Assembly (NCBI GenBank): GCA_022113835.1 | Contig: JAILWY010000020.1 | Coordinates: 6,295,501 to 6,359,500, forward strand | Source of the DNA: Atopsyche davidsoni | Taxonomy: Eukaryota > Arthropoda > Insecta > Trichoptera > Hydrobiosidae | Direction: 5' to 3' | Length of the DNA: 64,000 bases | Part shown: piece after piece, positions 36,803-50,066 of the stretch | Position numbering within the stretch: the stretch's first letter is position 1 | How the letters are laid out: every line of letters starts with the position of its first letter | Translations under genes and position numbers: made by a program | Notes under the pieces: generated by a model | What the model was told of the DNA's origin: nothing | Seen by the model: only the letters and a program-made list of their open reading frames with translations | The model's database searches: none

Positions 36803-39000
36803 TTCAGTCACAGTGCCGAGTGCACCACAGTTTAAACGGTTTTTTAGTTTTGGCAGATTTTTTCCAAGAAATGTGTATCTATTATATTGGCACTGCGTTT
36901 TTTTAATCCATGACTATATTCTCAGCTTGAGTAGTTTGATGGGGCAAATGTCAATATACTTTCAACCTAACCTAACTCTTATAACTATGGTATGGTTATG
37001 ACATCCATATCTATCGTATTTATTATATAAATATTTAGATTTTTAAAACCATCAAGCTTGAAGATAATTTTCAAGGTTTTCCTCATAAAATAGCAATGCC
37101 TCATTGTAAATGGTAATCACGTAAATAACTGATGACAGGAAAAATTATAAATTTTCATCACGGGTGTATTATATATTCAAATTAATTAAATTGGTGAAAA
37201 AAATAGATTAAAACACTAAAATAATATTTTTAAGTTACACGAAAGATGCTATATATTTAAGGTAATTAACTCAAAAATCCTCAATTTTTTTCAACGTATT
37301 AAACCGGTATGGATAAAAAATGCAAATCCATCAAATATATTACGAATCATCAGTGCATGAAAGATATTTTATGACAAGTGGTGCTTTTCTGCTTGTATGG
37401 ATACTCTTCTTGGGTGTTACGTCACATCTTTTTTTAATTTTCCCACATTTTGATTCAGGTACTGGCGCCATCCTCAGGGACTTCAATATGTAATAATTAA
37501 TCCCTGAAAACGGCCCCAGTACCGGATCGAAATGTCGAGACATTAAAAAAGAAAGAGGGTATAACATCCAACACCAGAATATTTATAATATCAACGGCCG
37601 TCAAAACCTACAAACGGTTCATACTAGTTGCTTGTAAAAAAATATTTTGCATTCAGATCAAATTCCGGAATAATAAAGAGATAATGTGCGAATGCACAGT
37701 TTCCTTTTCCGAATTATCCTGACGAGATAATCGATGCCTCGCTTGCCAGTCGGAGGGGCCCTTCTCCATAATCTCCCTCAGAAAGCAATATGTCAGTCCT
37801 TTCAATGTTGCGGCACTCGCAGGCTGGGAATATAGTCCGGGAAAACTGATTAGTGAGGCCAGCCAGTAAAACTTTTAAGTTTAAATTTTATTTTATAGTT
37901 GGTTAAAATTAAATGATCCAGAATTCCAAAAGTAATTTACTTAATCACCCAATAAAAGCTTCTTCATTGAGAGGGCTCCAAGGATTCTCTGAAGGTTAAC
38001 ATGCCAGAAATCTTTTATTTGATTTTAATATTATTGTAGTAATTAAGAGTTTAATTTCCCTTTCTGGTGTCAATATACATAAAAAAATGTATTCTTTTTT
38101 ATATTTCCACCCAATTTGCAACAATAATGATTTTATTTGTAAAAGTGAATAATTCCTATCGCCAAATCTGTGAAATTGTCTTGGATTGTCTGTCCCCCGG
38201 TAGCAGGTTGGTTGCACTGCAATTATTGTCACCCTCCGAGGGGGGACGAGGGGGCGTGCCCCCTTGCGTTTTTATTAAATTGTAAGAATATCTGTATTTG
38301 AGGTTTGGTATGCAAAAAGGAGATAATTATAATAAAAATTATTTATAATTGTTCAACTGTTTTTTTATTTTTTTGCTGAAAATATACAAAAAAAAATTGT
38401 ACTCTAATTAAAAAAATAGCTTAAGATAGAATTGATTATTAATATTATATTTTTATTTTATCTGGTATCATTATTGCAGTGTCCAGATATTTATATTGTT
38501 TATTAAACGTAGGACTTTTATTTATTGTAAAACAGAAACTTAAATATATTAACGATACTAGATTATAAATAAATAAAAAATTTCAATAAACATTATTCTC
38601 TTCCCAGTGGCGTACAATAGTAAATTCCCTTTTTAGAATCTATAACACAAAACATCTTGCAATTGTAAATTTTAAAAATATATTTTTTTAACATTTATAA
38701 GGTATTCGCTGTTTTTAGATAAGTATAATTAAATAAAATATATAAAATGCCTCTAAGTTAACAAGGGGGAAAACTCCCTGGTGCAAGTATCGTTGATTTC
38801 ACTGTACACAAAGCAAATACCCGAGAAATAACAAAGCCTGACAATCGAAACTATGTGCCTCTGATCACTCGGAATGCTCGCTTATCTCTTGCTTATCTTC
38901 CCCGTGCCATCGACTCATATGGAGTTATAAAGTTTATAATCTCAGTTCAGATTCGGATTATTCAAGCTTTGGATGTCACAGAGTGATGAGTTGGCGATTA
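36803..39000. other. Intergenic region between convergent Sec22 and ZNHIT6
   Basis: This is very AT-rich and should contain both 3' UTRs. I see no gene. A more complex stretch at about 37370-37570 (with CCCCAGTACCGGATCGAAAT) is probably repeat-derived, but I cannot name the family. Confidence 0.5.
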
Positions 39001-41231
39001 TCATTCACCGGAAGCGCAACTTTCTTCATCAGAAGAATAACCAGTAACGAAAAGTAAATTTTTAGGCTTCTTCTTTCTTTCCTGCTCAATCTCTTTTTCT
39101 ATCTTCTGCTTCTCTTCTCGTGCAAACTTGGCAGTGGTGAGCTCCCTGGGCTGCCTCCTCTTGAGGTGCTGGCTGTCCGGCTCTGCTGCCTTTGGCGCAT
39201 CCACCTCCTTCTGAGCGACGTCGTCAGGAGCCTTCTCCCGCTGGTTGTATAATCTGCGATTGAACTGTCTTTCTCGCTTTTTATTTTCTTCTTCTTCACA
39301 TGCAGCTTCATCATCTTAAATAATAATGATTTACATATAGAACTTTCCACATATTTGATTTCAAAGCAATAGTCCAAGAATCCAAAAGACATTGTTTACC
39401 TCAAGTAACCAAGTCATGAAACTAATTTTATATTTTTTTAAGTTCTACCATTTTTAATTCTCTCATACGTATGCAAAAGAGAGAGGTGATAATTGAAAGT
39501 TGAGCCAATGTGTAGAGATGAAACGGAGTTAGCGAAGACTGAAGTTGCTCCCGGCAAGGCTTGAGTTTATCGAAAATGTATTTGCTTCATTTATTAAAAG
39601 AATGTCAATGATTATACTTTCAGCTATTTTATCTAGTTGCATAGAGTAGATTACAATTATGCAAAGTAATCTTTTGAACACACCCAGGATTGAAAACTTT
39701 TGAAATCTCTACGCACTGGCCCCAATATTAGATGGTAGGTGAGATTACCTGAATCCACAAGTACCATGTGGTGCGCGTGGTCCTTTAGCATCACAAACAC
39801 AATAGGAAACTCAACTATGCACTTCCCGGCTAAATTCTCCTTCAGGCTTAGGCTCAGGTCCAGCTCGTGGAACTTGTTCCCTTTCACTCGCTCAGCTGCA
39901 GACAATAAGCACAGATTGGATGGAAGAATATAAAAAAGAGATGTACTAATTAATTTAATTGATTATGATCAGGATCAGGAAGAAAATAGATCATTATAGC
40001 CGATCGCAAAATTGCAAAAAGATTATTACAAGACAGCTCAGGTTATTATTTTTATCAAATATTCAATTAAATACAAAGCACTTAACACCTAACCTTTTAA
40101 AAAGATCCTCACTCCAGTCAAACCGGCAGACTGATAGAACATGAGGCATTCTTTGCCTTCCACGTCGGCGTTTGGATCAAAGTACACTTGCACGAGCTTG
40201 GCAAGCTTGTCGTTTTCATCGCAACTGCAAGCGGCTATCTTGAGAGCAGTGGGTGTGGCATTCGGGAACAGGAACTCCACACGCCAGTGCAGCTGGCCGT
40301 TTATGACGCGTGTCGTGTTGGCACGCCGCCTGGAGAAGTGTTCCAGCATAATGAGAAGAACCGTGCCACGCGTTCGAGCTATCCTCTTGAGCTTTGACAG
40401 GTACTGTAAAGGAAAGAATGGATATGAACATCACATGTAGTGAGTTTAAAATCTAAACAATCTATTTTATTCATTAAAGAGAGATTATTTTAGACCAGAG
40501 GCCGACTCATAGTTAAATTCAGAAATCAGTGCCATTGGAAAAGTGAAGTCCAAGGGATTGAAACCCTCAGAATGTTTTTGAAGATCTATTTACGTAACTG
40601 TATTGCTTTTTACTCCCACTTGTTTACACACGCTCATAATAATTGACTCTGTTAATTCTAAAATAATAAAAATATTCGGGCGAAATTAAGAGCCACAATT
40701 AACCAGTAACAATTTATTTTGGTGTCAATATGAAGAATACAGTTCCATAGCTTACTCAGATTATACAAAATTTAAATAATCAAAGTGGAGGTACACTAGA
40801 TTTCTAATAGCAAAAAAAATTACCGACGGGAGGTGACGATCAATGCTTGTATATCTTTTCTCCTTATTCTTCTGTTTTCCATAAACGAATCTAGAACATT
40901 CTTCCAGCAGTTTGTAGTCATTGTGCAAGTCCAAACTGGTGAAGTCCTTGGCGTAGACAAACTTCGTCCTGTCTCTGATCCCATCGCATTCCAACTCTTT
41001 TTTGTGAATATTTACACACGACAAGCAGCACGTTTTAACCTCACATTTAGGACAACAGTATTTCGCGTCGTTGGCATTGCACACCTCACAACTTGACAAC
41101 CTGAAATAGTATTAAAATTGAATCCTACATAACATATTTAAAGGTTCAAGCACTATACACGTCGTGACAAATTATGTTATTTACCTATTTATTGAAATTT
41201 GCGGGTCGGGCGTCTCTTCGTCGACATCCAT
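39001..41231 (-). CDS. ZNHIT6: Box C/D snoRNA protein 1 (BCD1 / ZNHIT6 homologue)
   Basis: Exons in coding order 41231-41185, 41100-40824, 40403-40094, 39895-39749 and 39314-39001 (stop TGA) join in phase to 364 aa. A zf-HIT domain sits at residues ~20-54 (CEVCNANDAKYCCPKC, then TCCLSCVNIHKKELEC), supplying the paired Cys and the Cys/His ligands expected for two zinc sites. A ZNHIT6-type core follows (FVYAKDFTSLDLHNDYKLLE; FSRRRANTTRVINGQLHWRV; FYQSAGLTGVRIFLK). The last exon is highly charged and lysine-rich, and ends in a GYSSDEES tail. The family is nuclear and helps assemble box C/D snoRNPs with NUFIP and the R2TP/AAA+ chaperones. It is divergent from MED18, 1.76 kb away. The first exon is only 47 bp but carries a normal ATG and donor. 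Confidence 0.93.
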
Positions 41232-42260
41232 GATTGACTTTTCTTATTTGACAGCAAACTTTCAATGCTGCCAGGTATAAATATTTTTTATTTTGAAATC
41301 ATTTTTGATACCATCATTTTTTTGTGAACAGTTTATTCTATTTCATACTTATAAAATTTATTGTTCTGCCAATTGTAATTTATAATAGATGACATTTACT
41401 CTGTGCCAGATATTAATTTCTTGCAGAGCTAGCAATACTGAATGACCTTACTTAAATACACACTATCGAGGCTTTTTAGATGTGATAACACTTGTTTGGT
41501 AGATTTTAGTAAAACATTACTTATATTAAAAAATTCAAAAGAGAACAACACAAAAAAAATTGCATTACTATGTTTTCCCAATCAACTGAGCTAAAATTAT
41601 AGTTAATAATTGCTGGATTTGGTATTAAAAAACGTTTAGTTTTCTTAAAAATATATAATTTATTTTTCAGCATTGCTAGCATTTTTAGTATTTGATGAAG
41701 ACAATTTTAATCTCTGATACCTAAAAGATTTATTCTATTTATGTAATACTTTTACCTGTCCTCATAATCTAAGCACGGACATGAGCAAACAACTCTAGAT
41801 ATGTTAATGACTAGAGCCCCATCAGAAAAGCGGAGGTACAAGATGTATCTCAAAAACACACTTTTAAGTATTGATGAATTACCAGATTATTTGTTTGTTT
41901 TTAAATAAATATTTATAAACAAGATTTAAGAAACGTTTAATACTACAGAAGGACAAAAATCTTCTTCTTCAGTTACCTCTCCTTAGTGAATGTTGGCGAC
42001 TATCTCACTGAACATATATTTATACCATTTTGAGCCAGTTTTCGTGGTTTCTCGTCATTATGATTTGATTAATGGTTAATTAGACCCTTCATACGGTTAC
42101 ATGTGTACGGGCATTGATCGCACGCAAAGGGCTTTTCACATGTATGAATTATCTTAGGACTATTTAAGCTATTCATACGCTTACATATATATATGAACAT
42201 TGATCACACGCAAAGGGCTTCTCTCCTGTTTGAAATAATTTATGACTATTTAAACTATTC

Positions 42261-42619
42261 GGTACTTGTCTTTTATCCGACCACCAAAAAACATTGTCCT
42301 ATTGTTTTGCTTTTTTTGTTGGCAACAGTGTCTATTTTTTGCTTCTTTTGTTGGCAACAGTGTCTATTGGCGAGAAAACACGTATTGTTTATTTATTTAA
42401 TTTAAAGTATTAACCTAACCTAACCTAACCTAACCGTCAAAGATAACCGTTTTTTCATTGTTTGTAAAATATATGATACAAAATTGAAAAAAAACTTTCA
42501 TTTCTATGACGAGACTCGCTGTTGCCAACAAAAGAAGCAAAAAATAGACACTGTTGCCAATAAAAAAAAGCAAAATAATAGGACAATGTTTTTTGGTGGT
42601 CGGATAAAAGACAAGTACC
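42261..42619. mobile_element. Foldback element with ~100-bp inverted arms and 8-bp target duplication
   Basis: The left arm begins GGTACTTGTCTTTTATCCG and the right arm is its inverse, ending CGGATAAAAGACAAGTACC. The arms match for about 100 bp with few differences, to GTTGGCAACAG. AACTATTC flanks both sides exactly (42253-42260 and 42620-42627). The unpaired centre contains CCTAA repeats. An 8-bp duplication is seen in hAT and P elements, but the ends match neither clearly. Confidence 0.85.
42412..42435 (-). repeat. Interstitial telomere-type repeat (TTAGG/CCTAA)
   Basis: Nearly five CCTAA units lie in the centre of the foldback element. A shorter GGTTAGGTTAGGTTAGG occurs at 52011-52027. 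Confidence 0.85.
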
Positions 42620-42994
42620 AACTATTCAGACGATAACATGAGATTTGATCATTAGAACATTGATCGTATGAAAACAATTTAAACAAATTAATTTATGACT
42701 ATATGCACTAGCCATACGATTACTTGTGTATGAAAATTGATGACGTGCAAAAAGCTTCTTATCGGTATGTACAAGTTTTTGTCTCTTCAAATAACAAAGT
42801 TGCAGGCTGAGAATATATAACTCACGATTTAGCTTTTCATAGACAGTATCCAGCTAATATTGTTTATGGTAAACTGTCAGTCCGGGTTTGATGGTTGGTC
42901 AATATTTTGCAGATTGGTCGTTTATCATATTTATGAATGTATAATTTTATGTAGACCTTAAATCATATATACTTTTAATTACCTCAAAAAAATC

Positions 42995-44817
42995 ATGGAG
43001 GCTTTAAATTCCACGCCTGTCAGTACGGCCATGGATAGCCTTAGTCAAGCACTGAAGGCAAATATTATTCCTAACCAAGAATACCTATTACAGGTTAGTA
43101 TTAAAAGATCATTGAATAAATTAATATCAAGAAAATATAAGTATCCTGTGCATGTTATACTAGTGATTTTTCGAATTTAAAATCGTATTCTTGTGTCATA
43201 TTCAATGCTATCGTCACAATGAAAAATGGAATAGTCTTTATAAAGTAGATTTTTATTTGAAATTTACAAATTACACACGCATGTCTCCAACTTCATCACC
43301 ACTGTGCTCTGGTGATCTCTGCTCAATGTTGCAATTTTTCATCTCATCTTTAGTTTATCTATACCTCGCCACCCCTCGATAAGAAGTTCCCTTGCAATAG
43401 CAGCTCTTGATCGTTTATGCGGTGCAGATGACCCAGCTAGGGGAGTCTGTCAATTTTATTAACATTACACTGAAGTTCTTAGTGTTGTAGAATCATATTC
43501 AAATATCACCTGAAACTTGAAATGTCCCCCCAAACCTAAATAGCATCTGGCTTACTTTACTTATGAGTTTGTATAACAGGGTTCCGTCTTGGATTCAGCA
43601 GTAGAAGTGCTTCTGCATCGGCTCCGAGGGCTCTGTGACAACGTCGACTCCGGTCCTGAAACCTTTAATGACCAAGAAGTTTGCTTCAGTCTCCGAGGTA
43701 CTACCCCACAGGTATTGATAGATTTTGCAATTTACCCCATTACCATTAAGAGACTATTCTTCTCTCAACAAAATAATCATCAACGCCATTGTCTTGTTTG
43801 AAGAGAAAATGTAAAGAAATATACTACAAGTAATTGATATATTTGACAGAGTATTTTCATATTTTATATAAAATACTTAAGTTATTTTTCCACTTGTTAA
43901 TTTTTATTGGTGACCAGTTTTGCTGGCATTCAGTTTGATAATGCCAACATGAAAGGTTGGTGAAACTGGTTACCAATAAAAATTAACATGTGGAAAAATC
44001 ACTCATGTAATTTATTTATATAAATAAATAATTTAAAAATTTGCCAATATATACAACTTAATGATGTTGTAGGCGACACCCCTACTCCTGCGGGTGCGCA
44101 AGGCTTTGGACTATCCGGATATGCCGTACCAGCTGCGGTACATTGGGCAGCCAGAACTTGGAGACAAAACCCGTCCAACTGTGGTGCGTTCCTCCATTGA
44201 CATTGCCTGCACCGGCATGCTGGTAGACTTCCTCACAGAGCTTGGCTGCCGCATCGACTTTGAGTACAGCGTGAGAGGTGCCTTTTTTTGCGTTTCTACC
44301 ATTTTTCAGGAAATGCATTTTTATTTTAAATGTGGTAACCGTTGTTTTATAAATACTCATTATCTTGAATATCAACAAATTTTCTGTTTGTATTTCAGGT
44401 TACATGTTCCGGAAAGGCCGCATGAAGATCACTGTGGCAAAGGTGTTTAAGATGTCTTCCATGATGACCAAGCACAATGAAGTGTACGAACCAATATCAC
44501 AGAGCTACCTCGTGGAACTCTCCGTAAGTTCTAACATCTACTTTACTGAGTTATCATTATCATAAATCTCCACCTCTCTTATCATTCCCGAGTCTCAAAA
44601 GTATTTAATTTAGCCCCATTACTATTTTCTGGTTGTGGGACCGAGTACTTTTTGCCTATTATATTAAATACATTCTCCTCATAAATTTTGCCTACAGGTC
44701 CTGGCTCCCTCGGGCCAAGATGCCATTGCCGAAGATATGAAGGTCTTTGCTGACCAACTCCGACCACTGGTGCAATTAGAGAAAATAGATTACAAACGAC
44801 TGGGTCATGTGCCGTAA
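42995..44817 (+). CDS. MED18: Mediator of RNA polymerase II transcription subunit 18
   Basis: Exons 42995-43093, 43580-43711, 44073-44277, 44399-44523 and 44698-44817 (stop TAA) join in phase to 226 aa, close to the usual animal MED18 length of about 210-220. The N terminus includes SLSQALKANIIPNQEYLLQG and VEVLLHRLRGLCDN. The centre has PYQLRYIGQPELGDKTRPTV, and the end has MFRKGRMKITVAKVFK and YLVELSVLAPSGQD, all typical of the MED18 fold. MED18 forms a head-module subcomplex with MED20 (and MED8) and contacts the RNA polymerase II initiation machinery; this is family knowledge. The start is the first ATG of an exon that fits the family N terminus. I see no AATAAA immediately after the stop. 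Confidence 0.95.
43862..44033. mobile_element. Palindromic GGCGAAACCGGT-family repeat, copy in MED18 intron 2
   Basis: The left arm TTTCCACTTGTTAATTTTTA and the right arm TAAAAATTAACATGTGGAAA are inverse, around a centre with GATAATGCCAACATGAAAGG. The family recurs at 46580-46742, 51395-51490, 54536-54665 and 55813-56060. It lies 39 bp before the exon starting at 44073. Confidence 0.7.
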
Positions 44818-47800
44818 TCATTTTTCTCTTGATATTTTGTAACCTAAGATTGCTCACCTTGTAATAATATTATATGTCTATGTTTTTGTACTAGGATCAA
44901 TATATTTTTAAAATTCAATTGTTTATCATTGTTATTGAAAATATTGTGCTTCGATCATCCAATCTTAATGTTATGTAGTACTTGAAAAAATATCATCAGT
45001 GTGGACTAACGGAACAATTGAATTGTCATTGACCAGGTGTTCTGGATTAATGTATTACATAGTCTAGATAGACTATTCTGCCGAAGAGAAGATATGCAGA
45101 CTACTCATGACGGACATAAATAGGCCAACATTGCAGCTTTTAAATATTTTTGCATTGTACTACGAAAATGCGCATTCAAAGGGTTTTTATTAAGGAGCAG
45201 ATATGTCGTCAACGCGTAAACCTCGAAACACTAGGACCCATTCAAGTTTGCCACACTTATTTATTAATTAAAGGAATCATCATGAAATGCAATAAAAACA
45301 TTCTAATATTTTTTTCATCCATTCCTATACCGTACTACACAAAAGACAGCGTATTGGGTTTTCAAACGATAGCTAACGATGTAAGTATAAAGTTTAATTT
45401 GCCTGAACCTCACATAAACTGACCGATAAACTCTAGGGAGGTATGGAAAAAATCCAACCAGATAGAATAAATAAAGCATTGAAATAACCCCTAAAATAGG
45501 GATAAAATATGATATTTGAAATACAAGGAAATCGGTTTCTGAACAGCATTTTATAAATACCATACTTCACCAGAAAGACTACTTAATATTTACAAAAGAT
45601 CATAGCTTTGAACAATGGGGAAAATACGTCTAGTGGTAAAAATACATGCATTAATATATGTAATTTCATTCCTGCTCGTGCGTCATTAGGACGCCGACTC
45701 TGCGGTCGAGACCTGACAACAATAAACGAGGTTTATTCTTTCTTTTTTCACAAAAGGCTTCTCTTTATTAATTTACTCTATGCGGTTTTTGCAATAGCTG
45801 CCATTTCGCAGAAAATAAACGTACGTCATTGCCGAATACCTCTCGCTGCCTTTTCAACTTTTTTCTCGCTCGCACTTACAGTATTTGTGTAGTGCCGTCT
45901 CTTTCTGAAGTTGTGAAAATGACATGAACTCGGTTATGGTGAAGTTGTACGAGGACGCGAACTAGGGATGCCGATGTTTGATCACAACATCGACATACTG
46001 AATTTTCAATAATAAGTCGATACAAAACTATTTATGTGAATAATTGTATTATATTATATGACTTGATACAGAAACAGAATAAAGTTAAGGTGATTAATAA
46101 CAGCACTAGCTCTATTTCACTATTTCGTAATGTGAATAAGAAGGAAATTCAAAAATTTATTCTCTTTGTGATTAATATAACGCATTTATATTTAACTTTA
46201 TAACAAAACTTCACAAACCGTTGCAGTTAAGTTATAATAAATACTAAGAGAATTTATCTGCATAGCTCTCAAAGCACAGATCTAAAATACGGTGAAACCC
46301 TCGGGCATTGTACAATTCAAGGGATCTTTTCACGTATTTTTCTATACTTAATCGATTAAATGCATTACATGAATGTCGCGCCAAACGTGATAATTTTTTT
46401 TTGGAATATTGATAATTTTTTTTTTATAATTATGTTAAGTGTTTCATTATATTAATTATATAGAATCCTCCACTTGTCAGGTACATTAAAATCACATTAG
46501 CCCTTACCACCTGACAATCATTCTCTCTCTTTCCAACAATCTCTCCCTCTAACAATTGTTTACCTAATTGCTTATTATTATATCAAATCTCACTCTGTTT
46601 GATAATGCCAAAGAGAAAGGTTGGCGAAACCGATCACTAATAAAAACAAAAATGTGGAAAATCACTCAAGTATTTTATTCAAAAATATTAAAATGGAATT
46701 CCACCAAGTACTCTCTGTCAAAAATATTGAATTTCACAACAGCTTTAGACGAATTCATGGTAAATTGTACAATCTATAATAATTGATTTTCAACATTTAC
46801 GCATACCCAATTATATCGGTACATAATATCACCAGCAAGTATATATAAATCAAAACCAGATCAGTTATTTATATCGGAGATAATCGAGAAGAATATATCG
46901 AGCGACATTACAAATATCGGTTTTCAAATATCACATATGGCCAGTGAGCCCGTCACTACGCGTCAGTCCGGCTTTGTCTCTCTGCCCCGTCGCTCGTGCG
47001 CTCTCGCTCGCTGCTCGTCTAAGCGTGTCGTCTGCTCATTCTTTCAGTTGCCTGTTGAAGGTTTGACGATTCTAAATCGCCTGAAGTAATCGATCATCGG
47101 CTAGCTCGCGTTTGTCTGCAAATGCTGCAAACCTCGCGTGAACGCCTCAACCTCGCTGAACACCACTAAAGCTGGCCGCGCTTCTCTTCGCTCTCAGTAG
47201 AAACCGAGATATCCACATGACAAGCTACTCTGAAGTACCGGGCCCGTAGATTGTGATATTTCTTAGCGAAGAATTATCAAAACATCCCGACGGAATACGG
47301 CGCTCGACCAGCGAGCGAATCGCGAGAGTTCGAGTGGAGGTGAATACTTTCAAAGTAGTCAAGTTTCGAAGTTAAAGAAGAAAACTTTTTTAATGTGTAA
47401 CGGTAACCAGCCTGTCGGTCGTTTCGGCATAGTTTTCTATTTGCAAGTGAAGCATTATACAGTTCTTCAGATGTGTTCTGAACGTTTTTACACAAGAAAC
47501 AACCAAGAAACTATCCACAATTTTAACAAACTTTAACAGTGCCCCGTTCCGTCCGTTCGTTCAGTCCCGTTCTGCCGTATCGCCGAGGAGCGACGTGCGC
47601 ACTACCGTCCGTCTCGCTCCCGCCCGGGTAGCGAGAGAGAGACAGAGCCGCCTCCTTGCTCGCTGTCGCTTCCGCTGCTCTTGGGCGTCCTTTTCTGACG
47701 CACTCCGTCCATACGGAAGCAGAAGCTGTCGAATACGACCGTCTCGCACTGTCGCGGCTGCGTTTTGACAAGAAGACGAGAAAGAGATAAAACTATCTCG

Positions 47801-47986
47801 GCGAGTTGAGTCGCATCAGACCGCGCATGCATCCTTTTCTCTCCGAGGAAAATCCTTTTTCTTTCTGAACTATTTTCCTATTTCCCCGCGTCAAAGTTCC
47901 CGCGCCGAGGCGGCGGGTTCGATATTCTTCGACTCCGAATACTCGTCCTATATTTTCGTGATCGCTTGAAATCGAAAGTTGTGACG
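44818..47986. other. Intergenic region between MED18 and the dioxygenase gene
   Basis: No gene is seen. It contains a repeat copy at 46460-46742 that combines the 26.9-kb palindrome half and the GGCGAAAC family. CpG-rich sequence from about 46930 to 47980 is the likely promoter and 5' UTR of the dioxygenase gene. Confidence 0.5.
46460..46742 (+). mobile_element. GGCGAAACCGGT-family repeat, single-armed copy
   Basis: It has TTTGATAATGCCAAAGAGAA, then GGTTGGCGAAACCGATCAC and a tail ending GTCAAAAATATTGAATTTCAC. The preceding 46460-46600 resembles the right half of 26856-27062, so the two repeats may be parts of one longer element. Confidence 0.6.
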
Positions 47987-49980
47987 ATGAACGGCCAAAT
48001 CATCGCCCCGACTCCGCCGGAGGAGACCCTTCTCTCCAAATGCCAGATACCCATCATCGACCTTGCTCACATAGGTAAGCGGAACTGTTAATGTTGTGGT
48101 CAACTCAAATTATTCCATCATGAGTTCAGTCATTCATCAACAAGAAGCACAATGATTGACAAGAGTGCGGTAAAATAACTATTTGCTTTTTTTATAAACA
48201 CGAAGATATTCAATATGCGTTGATAAATGTGATTGATTGTTTTTGACACTGGCGCGCATTGTTTTTAATCGCTCAGTAACACATTTCTTATCAACTCGTT
48301 GTAATTCATGCGAATTACTCAAATGTTTTATAAAACATAAAATAGATATAAAAACTTGGTACTTAAAATCCACTCAGAAGATAAAAGTATTATTTTATAA
48401 TGTATCAATATGCTATATTGTACGTCGTGCAATGCTAAAAACGTCTAGCAAACGTGATTAATTCTTGCTGTAAAATTTAATTCGGTATAAAGTTTTATTG
48501 GAGTAATTTTGATGTCCCATTGTATTTCTCTCGAAACGAGTTGTTATCTAAAACCAAACCAAACATATTTGCTCGTGTCATATTTTATGAAAAGCAGCAC
48601 GTCAAAGGAAAATGTACACACGGTTTATTTGCCAACGATAAAAATGGCGATGTCTGCATCTCTCTATCGAGCATGTGTACATTTCTATCGAAAATATATA
48701 TAATACATAAAAAAAAAAACAAGCGCTCGGTTTTAAATTTACATTATATTCATAAATTTCCGACCTCTCAGACTATATCATTTTAGAATAACTACCAGAA
48801 CGACATTTTAATAAATATATTTTTATAAATACCGCAAGAGAACAGTTTTTTTTTTTTAAATAATTTATTATGAATTAAAATAGTTTTTTTTTTTAATTTA
48901 TAACACCCCACATCCACAAATAAACACAACTTCAATTGCAGCTCTCGTTTTGGGTGAAGCTGCAAGTACACAAGTTCGTGAATTCTATAATTCGAATCGT
49001 TGATCGAAACCAGTGCCATCGTGAGATTCAGAGACCGGTGCTTAAAGACGATTGGAGTTGAAGGCGTGCTGAAAAATCTTTCCTACACTATAGTGATGCT
49101 TCCACTCTTGCAGAAGGTCGTAAGCGTGGCCTCCAGTACTCTCCCGGATCACAGGGCAGTCAGTCTCCTCCGTGAATCCAGATCCTCAAACACGCTTCTA
49201 GGAGGAGGATCAGATGATATGCGGATGACCAGAGTTCGTGGAGCCCACAGCCCGCGGGACGTTAACCCCACTATTAATAAAGTCGGAGAAATACTCCTTC
49301 TTTATTTACCCGCAAGGTCTTCCCGGTGTATTTGCGCATCGCGAGAGCAGAGGCACGCGGCGCATGCACTGCATGCACTGCACGCACGCACATCTCCCTA
49401 TTCATAAAAATCTCTTTTCTTAACCCGGCAAGCCAGTCTGCAGTGAATAATTGCATAGACGCCCTCCACTGGTGCGGAAGAGGCCGGGCGACCCGAGCCA
49501 ATTGAACTACAGCGCCACCGTCCCGGCCATTTAACCCAGCCGCATACTTCGCCTGTCTGATTCTGTTCGTCGGTGCTGTGCATGGACTGACTATTTCTGT
49601 CCACCGAGCTTCGCCGAGTTTGCTGCAGTCGCCTCGTCCAAGCTACCCTAGAAATCTAAATGCATTTTAACTTACTAACAGCCAAACGGCTAGGAGACTA
49701 CGACCTTTTTGTGAGCGATTTTGTCTTTTCGGAAATACTTCAGTCGGAATTCCTCCTTGTATAAATTTAAACATGTTTAAATATATATATATATATATAT
49801 ATTGTTGAGGAACAAAGCATTTGATTGGTGAAGATCCATTTTTTATTAATGAATGGGTAACTTTTTATACTTTCTTCACATTTAGTTTATGAAAGATGCA
49901 GAACAAAACATCTTTTGTTCTGCATCTAATGATGACCAAGTCTGTTGGTCGAAATTAGTCATGCTAAAACTATAATAAAC

Positions 49981-50066
<86 letters not shown>

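Larger units (their letters stand above)
42060..42800 (-). pseudogene. Decayed C2H2 zinc-finger gene, split by a foldback element
   Basis: On the minus strand finger fragments can be read: HTCEKPFACDQCPYTCNRMK (about 42095-42143) ending in a stop near 42069; a finger starting GEKPFACDQCSY (about 42190-42230) with a 2-bp frameshift in a TATATA run; and beyond the insertion a degraded HTDKKLFARHQFSYTSNRM (about 42715-42770) that has lost its Cys pair. Stops, frameshifts and lost ligands mark it as dead. It lies between divergent ZNHIT6 and MED18. Confidence 0.6.

Noticed and set aside
42100..42250. A working zinc-finger exon of MED18 or ZNHIT6 neighbours
   Set aside because: Stops, a frameshift and lost Cys residues break every frame.
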